From assembly GCA_014773175.1 (NCBI GenBank), contig VXCM01001247.1:1-64000 (forward strand): a DNA stretch of 64,000 nt. Direction: 5' to 3'. The first letter of the stretch is position 1. Each line of letters starts with the position of its first letter. Positions 39,921-52,200 of the stretch are shown one piece after another. Under the pieces are notes generated by a model. The model was not told the DNA's origin and made no database searches. It worked only from the letters and a program-made list of their open reading frames with translations. This DNA comes from Lucifuga dentata (lineage: Eukaryota > Chordata > Actinopteri > Ophidiiformes > Bythitidae). A program made the position numbers and the translations under genes.

Positions 39921-40640
39921 CATCAGGGTGAAGCACAGCAAGACCACCTGTACTCAATAACACTGTTTCTTTTCTATACACCAGCTCCTCGCTTCCTTTA
40001 TTTTCAGAATGTTAGCATAATTAACAACTGCAAATTCTTACCTATTGTAAGAAATCCACAGAGATATCTATCCCTTAGTGTCGATATAGCGATACTATAA
40101 GACATAAGGGATGTTTTTATCTTATAATTGTTTACTATTTGGGGTTTGAGATTGATCAGATGGGCTTCACTTAACATTACTTCTAGTTAAAATTAGGTCT
40201 TTCCAAGATTTAGTAATTCACTAATTCAACAATAAACTACAGCAGCTAAAAGTCATGTACTGACCCATGGTGAGGAAGTGACAAATCTGAGCTCTGTAGT
40301 ATCTGCAAGTGACCACAGTCACACACAAACACACGAAATGAAACACCAGCAACCCGATAATCCACGGCTCCGACCACTGCACCTGTAGACAGGAAAGTAA
40401 AAACAAAAACTTTTGGTACAATAATCCAAAATTTAATAAATCAAAATTAATGTATGAGAATCAGTCTAAGCGTTGTGGTATCTTAGCTATCGTCAGTTAG
40501 CCGGATAGCTAACCTTTCAAATCATCTATGAATAAAATTATACTTACAGACATGAGAAAAGTCCATATCGATGTAATTCTTAAATTGCTGAAGCCATCGA
40601 TAGGGATGGAGCTGATATTTTGTGCTTTCTGATCCGTCAT
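39405..40640 (-). CDS. tmem18: Transmembrane protein 18
   Basis: Inner nuclear membrane protein with a basic C-terminus; its human locus is linked to body mass, and DNA binding has been reported. Exons on the minus strand: 40640-40548, 40382-40265, 39876-39822, 39704-39611 and 39503-39405, totalling 459 nt and 152 residues (human 140). Key blocks: [16 protein letters not shown], then [60 protein letters not shown], ending [14 protein letters not shown]. Three to four hydrophobic helices are visible. The N-terminus coded by exon 1 ([17 protein letters not shown]) is the least conserved part. All junctions are GT/AG. Exon 3 has a long (TC)n acceptor tract. Confidence 0.95.
39879..39917 (-). repeat. 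(GA)n microsatellite forming the polypyrimidine tract of tmem18 exon 3
   Basis: About 19 GA units. On the coding strand this is a TC run that ends in CTCTCCAG, the acceptor of exon 3, so the repeat sits exactly where the splicing factor U2AF would bind. Confidence 0.9.
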
Positions 40641-41904
40641 CTTAAAACAGATCTTAAACTGGACGCTAACGTTAGCTTAGCCGGGTTCTCGTGTACAGTA
40701 AACAAGACAAGAATACGGAACATCTTTTGTCGCATCACAATGACGTCACATATGAACTAATTTTGCAGCCCAAACTTGTTTAACTTATTTGGATTTTTTG
40801 TTTTGTTTTGTTTTTAAATCCTCATTTTGTTACCATTTCTCTTATAAAGGATATTTTAAACTCTTGTAAGTGGAATCTTAGGTTTGTCTAAATTTATTAT
40901 TATTTTTTTACATTTACAAGCATTTTTTTAAATTAAGTGATTCATTTTTTTCTCATGATGTTTTATTGTGATCACATTCAGCTGTGTTCTCAGTTATGTT
41001 ATCTGTTTAGTCTGTTACTAGTTGTTCAATGAAGTTCTTTATAACTACTGTCGAAGAAACATTGTGGCAGAATGAGCTCTAATTAAAAAAAAAAAAAAAA
41101 NAAAAAAAAAAAAAAACACAACAATGTTTTGGTGCATGTTAAATTAACACTTTATTTTACAAATATTATCCTTAAAAAACTTTTGAACAATTGAACAAGC
41201 TAAACTTTCAGAAGCACTTGTCTGGTACTACCTTCAGAAATCACACCATTATGTTTCAAACTGACAATTCTCTTAGATTTTACTCCAAAATTACTTTAGG
41301 CAAACTATTTGAAACCAAAACCTGCTAAAATCACCATTATATACAGTATATACGTCTTACAACAGTGTTTATCTTTACTATTGAAGACTTCTGCTGAGAT
41401 GAACAGTCCAGTCCAGTCCAGGTGAGGAATGGGTTTGGCCTGGTTTCCCATTCACCTTGTTCATGCTCTTTAAGCCGTTATTCTCTTCTTTTTATAATCA
41501 CTTCCTGTCAAGTCTTTCCTGTTCGTCAGTCTCTCTTTGTTAGGAAGGACCCTGATCTACTACAGATCCTTCCTGTCCAGCTGTAGGCACCACATTCTCA
41601 TCACTCTCTCATACTCATACAAACACCAGCTGGATTCTTCATATTTTCAATGTCTCTAAGGGCTTAATATGTGTATAATCAATGGCTTTATGGCTTAACA
41701 CTGTGTCTCTGAGAACAGTGATTTTTATAGTCTGCCAGTGATGGAGAGAGTCTTCTAGTAGCAATACAATAATGGAGAATCTATTTACAAGTAAAACTCT
41801 TGCATTCAAATTTTGACCTCAATAAAAGTAGACAAGGTTTAGCTGTAAAGTTTACATTAAAATATCATAAGTATAAAGTATATATTGTAAGTAATGGTTC
41901 CTGT

Positions 41905-42100
41905 CAGAGTGGAAGGAGGAAGGAGAAAGGCAGGAAGGAGAAAAAGGAAAGCAAAAAGGAATGAAAGAGGAAAGTAGTTAAGAATTAAATAAGGAAATAA
42001 AGAAGACCTTAAGGAAGGAAAGAACAAAGAAAGAAGAAATGAAGAGTAAGAAGGAAAAGGGAGAGTGAATAGAAAGAAAAAGGAAAGTGGGAAAAAATAT
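41905..42100. repeat. Polypurine (GGAAR-rich) tract
   Basis: Almost 200 bases with nearly only A and G on the plus strand (GGAAGGAGGAAGGAGAAAGG and similar words). Low-complexity DNA that can form triplexes. The open frame read from its complement is an artefact. Confidence 0.85.
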
Positions 42101-42477
42101 ATATTTATGAACATATTGCAGGATAAATATGAACCTCAGAAATATAGAAAGCAGATAAATGCAGTAAATAAAAAGTACAGATCTTCTAAAATAGAATTAT
42201 TCACATAAAGTACAAGTACCTCAACACTGTACTTAAAGTATAGTATTTGAGTAATAGTTACTTTCCACTTCTGGATCAAAAAGATTGTAAAACTGCGTAT
42301 TTAAGATGTCTTGTTAAAAAAAGTAGGCTATATATTAGATTGGGATTTTAACATCAGTAATCACTAAAATCAACAAATGTATAACATGAAATTTTACTGT
42401 ACCCTAAAGTACAATACAGCATATCTATCAATGTTTTGATTACATTTTTCAAAAAGGTACATAAACATGCAAAAATG

Positions 42478-42483
42478 TTTATT
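42478..42483 (-). promoter_or_regulatory. Polyadenylation signal of the C1orf115-like gene
   Basis: AATAAA on the minus strand about 60 bases after the stop codon of the gene at 42545-44950. Confidence 0.6.
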
Positions 42484-42544
42484 CAATGTCCATGGGTTAC
42501 TGGTAAACATTGTTAGTAAACCAACAGGAGGTGATCCATGTGGC

Positions 42545-44343
42545 TCAAGCTGTGGTTCTGCCCGGGTGAAAGTCAGGGACAAAGGTAGCAGCCACTGTGA
42601 TGGGAGTAGAGTAGCTCAGGGCGAAATTGTACAGACCAAGCATTAGACACTTCCAGGTGGAGCGCAATGCCTTACCAATATTCTGCAAAACAAATACACA
42701 ATCTCAGATGAATCATTTATTAACCAAACATTAACTAAATATGCAATGTAATAACCCACATTCTTTAATTGTTTCCACAGTTAGAGAAAAATGAAATGGG
42801 GAAAGTCAAGGTCAAGTCAAACTGTGCGATTCTTTGCTGGACTCAAACATGATCATCTGAATTCCCACATTACACAGATGAATGACCATGTTAAGCTTTC
42901 TCAGTCAATGATTTGTGACAGAATCTGTTCATGAAACAGCGAGTGAGGCAGGACGGGACACGAGACAGAAGCCATGCAGAGTTTTGGAACAATAGTTTGC
43001 TCTGCAGTGGGAGAAGCACGGTCAGTTTTTAGCCCTTCATTGTAAACACCAAATGCAGACAATAGTTTCTCAGTGCTGATCAGGAAAGGGCTGAACAGCT
43101 GAAGCGGATGCAGGAAGTTTGAAGTTTTAAAAAAATAAAGAATCCTATTTCCTCATTGCTGTAAGTAAATACAGTTCTACCCACTAGTTAAACCTTTTAC
43201 AAGGGTGGACTGATAAGTTCTGAGCTTGACACATAAAGGAAGGGAACAAGGATATGTTTTTTTTGTTTTTAATAAAAGTAATATCATTGGACTCAGTACT
43301 TGATTATAACTTACAGGTTCCATAGGCACTGAGGCTAAGAATTCCCCCCCCCCCCCNCCCCCCCCAAAAAAAATATCTATAATCCCAGGCATATTGAATG
43401 ACCCCTGTTCCACCTGTGGACCCCCTAAATCAATGAAAGATTCCCATCTTTTAATGGTTCTCCGCTCTCCTTTCTAGAGACTGTGTCAGGTGTCCAGAAA
43501 GGACAAACTATTTGAATATGCAGTAGTTTTATATTTTTTGGTTGCTACTGAGGATTGTGGTTTTGAACTATATCAGCACCCACCCTACTGAGCCTATTTG
43601 CCCCTCAGACTTTCACCTCTCTGGAAACACAAAAAGGGGCCTCTTTTACCTCAGATGATGATATATCAGGTGCGGAGGAGTTTGGACAGGCAAAAAACAA
43701 AAACAAAAAAAAAAAAAAAANAAAAAAAAAAAAAAAGATTTCTATGAAACTAGGATGAAATCCCTCCACCATTGTATGCATAAGGGTGTGAACATGGAAG
43801 GAAAAATAAATAATGGCAACACCTCTGAGTTAGACCTTTCTATGCCAGGCTCAGAACTTATCACTCAGCCTCTGTACTGTGCATCCACATGACTATCATT
43901 AGTTGGAAGTTGACTCTACTTGTATATTTGGGTACTGTTAATTAATTATTCCTCTGATAAGGCTTTATCACAAACCAGGCAAATCATAATCGTGCCCCAG
44001 CTTGTATATAAATTTTCAAAGGCAATGACTAATTGATGTGTAGTGATGATGCTTGGAAGCATGTTTCCTTAAGCTATGTCCTTATGACCACACAAGTACA
44101 GGCTATAAACAAGCCACTGATGAACTGACATAAAGCCTGATTAAGCCTGATAAAACTATCAACAATTCAGCTGTTTTATTTTTTGTTTGTTTTTTTAAAT
44201 AGGTATTATTATATGTTATATGAAACTCAACAGAAATAGCATAATAGTTGACCAAAAATATTCTGGGCAATTGACAGAATGAAAGCAATTATATTTTTTT
44301 CTTATTGATTTTAGAATTTAACCTGATCAAAAAAGACACCAGA

Positions 44344-44379
<36 letters not shown>

Positions 44380-44950
44380 AGCCCACAGATTTGTACTGAT
44401 TCATTAACAATCATGTTTTATGGTGCTTCAATAATTAATCATGTATTCATACTGATTGATGAAATTAATTGCACTTTACAATTTAATTGCACTTTACAGT
44501 TGAACTTACCCAAAGAAAAAATAGGAGTTTTATCAATTCAGGTTTCATTTACTGTATTTATTAAGTTACTGCAGTAAATTATAGTACATTTGCAAATTCA
44601 TATTAACATTTCAAGAAAATGTGAAATAGAGTACCAACCTTCTTTACTTTTTTGTACTTCTCCTTCTTCCTTTTCTTCTTCTCTTCTTTTGCATTAAGTT
44701 GCGCCTCTTCTATCAGAGGCTCATACCTCTCTGGCAGAAAAGCAAAATGAACTTCTCTGTGGCATTTCTGGTTTTGTCTGGCACTGTTGTCCACTTGCTG
44801 GTTGGTGGTGTCCGCAGAGTGATCCACACTGTCCTGGTGATCCACACAATCCTCATATCTCTGGTACTTTGCTGTCCTTATACTCAGAGTCTCATCTGAT
44901 GTTGCTGTATTTCTGTCAAACAACCTTGAGGAAAAAGATTTGGGCTTCAT
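42545..44950 (-). CDS. c1orf115: C1orf115-like protein (RDD1, required for drug-induced death family)
   Basis: Two coding exons on the minus strand, 44950-44639 and 42682-42545, giving 149 residues (human 142). The diagnostic block is REVHFAFLPERYEPLIEE at about residues 65-82, then a Lys-rich stretch (KKKRKKEKYKKVKK), then in exon 2 NIGKALRSTWKCLMLGLYNF and ALSYSTPITVAATFVPDF, a hydrophobic segment likely to span or lie on a membrane. The human protein is plasma-membrane associated and was found in drug-sensitivity screens; its mechanism is little known. The frame is open upstream to 45034, but MKPKSFSS is the more likely start because the added residues look like 5' leader. Donor GTTGGT, acceptor TTTGCAG, phase 0. 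The intron holds C and A runs with single Ns. Confidence 0.82.
42683..44638 (-). other. Intron of the C1orf115-like gene
   Basis: About 2 kb. Contains a C run with N (43344-43365), an A run with N (43706-43736) and a 32-base A run near 44346-44376. No other feature is supported. Confidence 0.6.
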
Positions 44951-45384
44951 GGTTTGTGGTTGTTGGATGGTTGCAGCTCTGAGGGATTGAATGAGAAAGT
45001 ACCACTCTGCAGAGGTCAGGTATGTTGTCAACAAATGTTACGTGCATAAGTGGGTGTGTGTTAAAGTGGACTTGCTTGTGTGGAGGATTTGGCATGGTTC
45101 CCTTAAAAGTGCAAACACTCCTTTTGAGACTCCAGACTGACTTTTTTAAGTTTATGCTTTCATCCAGTGGATCGTAAAATAACCAACGTGCTGCATTTGT
45201 TCTTTGCTTGATTTAATAACAACAAAATATACTGTGTACAATTACAACAACATGCCAAGTTTTCAACCTCATTTTTCAGTTAATTTAAACCAATCTTAAA
45301 AAAACATAAGAAAACACATAGCAAGTAACAGCTGACCTCATGCACCTGTGTACTGGTATGTTAACTGTGCCCTAGAACATTTCA

Positions 45385-45848
45385 AGGCCCATAACGGTGG
45401 TTTTGCATGTTTGAGCCCAATATATACAACCCACATACACTTCATTCCAGTAAGCTATTAAAATCAACTTGTAGAGACTTAAAATGTGCTTGAACTAAGT
45501 AACCAATCAGCAACCACTACGTCTATTAAATTTTAATCTAAGTAACTTGACTAAACTGATCCAACATGGAGCTGCACAGAAGAAAATGTTTGTTAAAGAA
45601 GAAATAAATAATGACCATCACTTCTACATTTAGACATATGTGTTAGCATTAATGCGTTAATGTTAACACTAAATTTTAAGGTGGACCTATCACATGAACA
45701 TTTGATTTTGAAAGATTAGGAGATTTGACAAAATAACAAGAAAACTAAAATCTGGTTGTATATTTTGGAAAATAGGTTGTCAACAATGTAACGTGTATGA
45801 GGGTAGTATTTATTGGGCTTAAACATACAAAATCACCAGTAGGGTCGT
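45385..45848 (-). mobile_element. Foldback TTAA element, copy 5 (internally shortened)
   Basis: Left end AGGCCCATAACGG after TTCA; right end CCAGTAGGGTCG before TTTAA. The body includes TTTAAGGTGGACCTATCAC and GAAAGATTAGGAG, the reverse complement of copy 2 blocks. It lies between the C1orf115-like gene and smc6. Confidence 0.65.
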
Positions 45849-46140
45849 TTAAACAGTTAACAATGCCAACCTGTGACCCAAATTAAAGCGCTGACAGGAA
45901 TAAACTATCCCAAAGCTTAAGGTCACTTTAAGGGTAAAGAAAAGCAGAGTCAAACTGTGCTGCAGAAACAGTGCCATGGAAGTTCTTAAGAGACCTGGAG
46001 AAAGAAAGTTGTGCTTGTCCCCTGTAGGACTTAACATCCAAAGAGTTCTCGGTGACCTGTAAGATAAGGGGTCAGGAGGACAGGAGATCAACCTAGATGA
46101 AGCTGTGAGGCAGAAGCTGTGATTTCAAAGAGCTGCTGGT

Positions 46141-46199
46141 GGGATCATTACTGTATTTGTAATGATCCCATTAGGAGTAACCAAGTAGCATGGTTACTC
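46141..46199 (-). promoter_or_regulatory. smc6: Two consecutive hairpins in the smc6 3' untranslated region
   Basis: GGGATCATTAC / GTAATGATCCC with a 7-base loop (46141-46169), then AGTAACCA / TGGTTACT with a 7-base loop (46176-46198). They start 11 bases after the smc6 stop codon on the coding strand. Function unknown; a role in mRNA fate is a guess. Confidence 0.55.
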
Positions 46200-46209
46200 T
46201 TTGGTAGTA

Positions 46210-49200
46210 CTACTGGTCTTCCTCTTGATCTCTCTGCCCCGCTGCTGCGGACCTTGATCCACGGTCTGGATCTTTGAGACGAAGGATCCGGATGTTGTCA
46301 CTCTCTGGAAGAGAGCTGGGAAATAAAAAACAAAACACAGATGACCTTGTGGCTATGCCTTTTTCATTAAGTCAACTAGCGCTCTTAGGAGGCAAACTAA
46401 GTTTGCCTCCTAAGAGCAGTTTACTGATGGATTACTTTTAATTATACATTCATGAAATTTATATACAGCATCCAAATCAATAAATCACATCTGAGTGGTC
46501 TACTGTTTTAACTGCATTGATATACAAATCATTCACAAAGGGCTTTTGTAAGTGTAGCATTACCTCATGCTCTGTGGGGTGAGGAAAATGAACTGCCTAT
46601 AGCGCTGGCTATCTGCCACCTTCAACATTATGTCCATGGATATCCTCCTGTTCACCATGTCCTAAATGAACAGACAACACCTGAGGACCACAATGTCTTT
46701 TGATAAATCCAACACAACTCAGAGGTGCTTACTTCACCCGTCATTCAAGTCTATTACTGTATATTTGTTGCTATGGCAAATGCTCGTCACAGCTTGGAAC
46801 GTAGTTATTTAGCATGCAGTCTCATATCAGCTATCTTTTATTACTTTTTCTGTCAACAAATAAAGCTTTCTTATTACCATGAAAACATCGAACTCATCAA
46901 GGCAGCGGAAAGGCGCCTCTGTGACGGCCCAAAGAGAGAGAACAAAGCAAACGGTGGAGAAGGAGCGCTCGCCTCCTGACAGGGAGCGCATGTCGCTTGA
47001 GTCAGCCTTGTCTCCTTGTCCAGGCTGCACCTACAGAGGTGTGGAGTGGATGAGAAATCCGCCTCAGTTTGGTTTTGACCATGTTTTAATTTTACAGTTT
47101 CAAATCAACCTCTGGAATACGTATTACAAAAATGCAATTGATGTGATCACCAGTCCTAAATTCACCAAAACAGACAATTTTCTGAATGAATATTAATAAG
47201 GGAAATCAGGCTAAAGTTCTGTATGACTGATGAGTCAAGTGTTCTTACAGTGATGGAAAGAGTTTCATTCTTGTGGTCAAAGGTCATACTGCCCGTGTAG
47301 CCTCTCTGGGCCAGCATGCTATCAAAGTAGTATTTACAACGGGCTGAGAGGAACCTAGATAGTGAGAGAAAAAGGGTCAGATGGATAAGGAATGAAAGCT
47401 TGAAAAAAATGCATGTGAAGGGACATGGAAGGATATTGTCAACCATTTCATTTTGGATTTTCTCATCATGGAGTACCTCAAATGAAAATAGTTACATTCA
47501 AGTGTCATAATTTCACATTTTCTCTATTAATAATGGTGGAGTAGAAGCCATCTTTGCCTGTTTTTAGCGAGCACTCTCATTTTGAAAGTGGGCTATATCT
47601 GTCTCACGTAGTTAATGACTAATATAGTAACGTGGGTAAGGTCTAATGAGTTTGTTAGTTTTTTTTTTCTTTGAAAGAGGTCAGCATACAGTTTTTCAAT
47701 GGTTCACCTTTGTTTAACTTATCACTTGTTGGGTTTAAAGGTTGTATTAGTAGGTCAGTACATGTCTGAAATCGCCGCTGAATGAACACTGAGGTATTGC
47801 TGAGATGTAGCTTCACCACTTGCCTCCTGAGCTCAGTGTAAACCTTCAGTCTCTGGCTCATGACACTGTCCAGGCTTCTGATGAAGCCGTTTAGGTTCTT
47901 CATTTGCTGTGCCATGTTCTTGTAGTTCGTCAGTGCCTCATGATACTGCCTAGACAGCAGAAAGATTCAGAGGAGACAGAGATGAACAGCAGGATAATGT
48001 GATATATTATGCTTTTTTTTATTTTTTTAATTTCAACTGTTTTTTCTTTTACAGAGAAGCTATATACTAAATGGCAGTTACATTATCCATGACTATAAAA
48101 CTTGAAGTAACATACCTCACAACCTCCTCACGGTCTTCCTGTCGGTCCTGCTGAGTGGTGATCTTAAACTGGAGACGTGTGATCTCGTTGTCCAGACTCC
48201 TAGCTGTCCGACATACTTCCAGGCGTTCTGGACAGATCTCACTGGCCTTGGCTATCGCTGTCTGCATGATAGAGGTAGACGGCTTGAATTTAACACTTTT
48301 TCTGTGTGGATATTGCAATTATATTGATATATGAATTTTGAGCTAGCAACAATAGCTAAGTGTTACTTGAAACTATAAAGGTGCTCAGTAGGTATATCAT
48401 GAAAGATTAAAAATAACTGTGAAATTAGCACACAGACAGCACTCAGTCTCCACTTGCACTTGGTACTCCTTCGTACCTGCACTTCCTGCTCCTTGCTTTC
48501 CAGGGTGGCTTCGAGGGTCCGGATGTTGCTTAGGTGAGCCTTGCGTTTCTCGTCATAATGTTTCTTGTGATGTTTGCATTTCATCACCCCCTGGTCAGTT
48601 TTACTGAGTTCTTCCTGCAGTGACATGGAGGACCAGCAGACATCAGAAGTTAGCCATGGTAAAACATCTAGGAAATAAACACGCTCTTCAGTTAAGTTGT
48701 ACACAGTACCTTAATTGAATCAGCCTCCTCAGTGATAGTGCTGATATGGTCTTTGTGCTGCTTGTAGTCCTGCTCTGCCTCCTCATAGGAGGTCTTGAGC
48801 TGGGCCATTTTAGTTCGTTCCTCCTCATACTCAGCACGCTTAGACGTGATCTTAGCAGCAATCTCCTGAAAGTCCTCCTCCTGTGGTAGAGTGGAGGCAG
48901 CAGGATGTCAGAGGGAGTATTTATGCACGCTAATTCTAACAATATGTGATAGTTTCCTGATAGTTCGTTCATGTCTGATTTGCCTTCTAAACTTTTTATT
49001 TCACCTTTGAGTATAATGTCCATCCAAAAATCTGAATTTACCGGCAGATTCTAGAAGTAATGTGCACTGACCTTTAGCCAATTTTGCTCTCTGTATCTGC
49101 TGAGCTGAGTTTACATATGGTAACGGTGTTTGTGATACAATAAATAAGTGAGCAAGTGTGTGCACAGGAGAATATAAGACCACCAGTTCCAATACAAAAA

Positions 49201-52200
49201 TCCTTGGGAGCTGAGGTGCAGGATGTATTGGATGTATTGAGGGGTTCTGTACCCCTTCTATACCAGAGGCTGCAGGTCCTCTGACTGAGGTTCCTCCACA
49301 TTCTGTAGGTCTGTCAGCTCCAGCTGTAGCTTTGTGGCCTTATCCTACAACAAAGACACATGTTTCATTCAGCAAATAATTTGGGGGTTTGTTTTTGCAT
49401 ATTAATGAAAACAGGTTTGGTGGGAGTTGTTAGATTTTTTGATATTGGGATACTCAGAGAAAGGTTAATCACTCATCATTAGCTGCTGCATAATTTTCAA
49501 GTAATCATCACTTTCCTTAAGACATTAATTTACTTTGGCAGTCCTTTGCTCTGCGAGGGCTCTTCTCAGAAGCCCCTCGTTCTGTTTGATGTCATCCTCC
49601 ACCTTCTTCACGTGCTGCTGGAAATGGGTCTGGTGGGCCAGGTGGTTCTCAGTCGCCTTCTGCAAATGTCTGACACGTCAGAGAGCAAAAGGGGAAACCA
49701 GCATAAATAAGACAAAGAAAGAAGATGAAGTCAGCAAACAGGAGCACAACTTATAAAATCCTCTCTCCCTGTGCCATCTGTCTGTCACCCAAAGAAACTG
49801 CTGTCTTTTTACATATTATGCAAAGTTACCATGACTTACTCTGGTGCAATCACATGCATACACGCATGCACGCATGCACAAACCTGATCTCCTCCTCAAC
49901 ATCTCCAGAGAGGCAATTGGCTCTGGTCTGCTCAGCAGCATAATTCCTGTTATTAAAGATCTGATCTCCTTCCTTGGAGAAGGCCTGCGTACAATTCTTA
50001 GGAGGGTTTTTGCCCTGCATCACTCTTCGAGCTTCCGTACGATTCTAACCAAACAAACAAACACAAAAACCAAAATTCACTTTAATTCAGCCTACTATCT
50101 GAATAACACTAAAAAGCAGATTTTACAACTAAGACAACTAGACCAGATCATTTAATATGATCACAAAAGACAAGTGCAAGCACAGCATTGCAAGTACAAA
50201 TACATGGTTATATATCTTAAGTTACTAAGTACTTTATCTTAAGAATGTTTGATTGTTACCTTAATGAGCAGAATACATTCAATGCCCCTTTGGTCAATCA
50301 GGCAGTTCGCCACAACTGGATCCTCGATTTCGAGAGAGTGCAGCACTGAAGGGTATTCAGGATGGTTCACGGCCCTGACAGACAAAATAAAACATGACAC
50401 GTTCATTTAAACTTGACCGTAGTGCTCTGCGTGTCCCATAACTATTTTGCCATCAAAGTGTTCCAATTAACAACTCACTCAACCTGCGTAGGCAACATTT
50501 ACTGTCTTCTTACGATCTAATACCAAAACCTGACATTTTAGATCATGTTATATTTTCTCTTATTTAGCTTCAGAGTAGTTGCAGTTGAAATACTGTTTCT
50601 CAACATGACATTATGTTGTCTATTTTTGACAAGTTTTCCATATCGGTCCCTTTTACACCAAACCTGATGACCTGTGATATCCCAATCTAAAGCAGTTTAC
50701 AAAAGCAGGCATAGGATGCACATCAGATATGCATTATGTCACTTCCAGTCTGTGGCCACTTAATCACTTGTCTTTTATACATTTTTATTCATGGGCCCAA
50801 GTTACGTGCACATCCAGATACAGCAGACAAAAACTTCAGGCCACCAGCTGTCAACTTATCTGATGAAAATTCTGGTTACTGGCTAAAAAAACATCAGAGG
50901 AGTTTTAACATGTTTTAACAGTGTATCTGCCCTCACCTTGTGCTTGTATCATGGACTTCTGGGAGGAAGGGGCTGGTAATGATGGTGGGCCTGCGGCCTG
51001 CAGGGAACACCCTGGCCATGAGGCCTTGCAGAACCTTCTCATCCTCATAGTTGTCACAAGTGAAGGCATACAGGTAGCTTTTCAGACATACTTCTACAGA
51101 CAGGGCCAGCTCTGGGTCCTTCAGGCTAATACAGAAACCTGCAGGAGAGAAGGAAATATAAAGACAAAGGTAAGATAACAATGCAGATCTTGTCACTTTG
51201 TTGGGCCTAAGGCGTAGCTGGCAGACTCAAAGGGAGGTTTACTTATGCTGCTTTCAGACTGATACAGATACTCAGCTTTGTTATGAAAGGGTTAACACAC
51301 CATATTGGGTGTTAATCCATAGATTACTGATTACAGTCTGATTAAATTACTTACAAATCGCATTAAATACAGAGAGAACGCATCATTCTGTATAGTGCAC
51401 GAGGTTTGTGTTGTGAAGATGCACTGGTGCAAATACAACGGCAAAAATAAATGAATAAATATACCCAGTGGTCCTCGGGGTATGTGTCTGAATTGACCCT
51501 TCTTGTGCACTTCCTGGATTGCACTGAGGACTGCTGGCATGTGCTCTCCAAAGCGACGCAGGCGATTGGAACGGCTGCTCTCCATAGTCTGCAGGTTCCT
51601 TCTGTTGGACTCGATGATCCTCTGGAGCTCGTCTTGCTCTCTCCTGATATTGGAATGAGAATTGCAATTAAAGATGCAGCATTTTTATTCATTAAAGATG
51701 CCATAGTCTTCAACATACAAATTTAGGCTAACTGTAAGGGGCACTGCTATTTATATGTTACGCAACTTGCTTCTATTTTAATGATTTCACATGCACACCC
51801 ATTTGCATACTTAGTAGTCAATTTTTTATTTAACCAATTAATAGAAAATTATGCTTAAAACTAAAAAGTTACTTAAAATGGTAAAATGTCACATACTTCT
51901 TCAGATCTGATTGTCAAAAACAAACACTGTGTTTATACTAATCTTGCAGCTATCCATAGATTTCACTCCAGTGCCCAGCTCCCATTTGCCCACCTCAGCT
52001 TGTTGAGCTCATCCTTGGCACGGCTGGAGGCATGCTGGTACTGGTCAATTTGCTGACCCAGAGTGGAGATCTGATGATTCAGATTTTCCAACTCAGCCTG
52101 TATCTGCTCCATTCTTGCTGCCCTTGCCTGACTCTCAGCTCCTGTGGACTGACTAATGCTGGAGAGTGATAATACCAGTTAGATTAAGGGATAACAAAAA

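Larger units (their letters stand above)
40641..42540. other. tmem18 promoter side and intergenic spacer
   Basis: Just upstream of the tmem18 start on the minus strand lies a short patch with GCTAGC-like words and CpG. The rest is AT-rich, with an A run holding an N (41101) and a purine-rich tract. No exon was seen. Confidence 0.4.

Noticed and set aside
41857..42114. Phe/Leu-rich small membrane protein
   Set aside because: Complement of a polypurine tract; the hydrophobic look is a composition effect.
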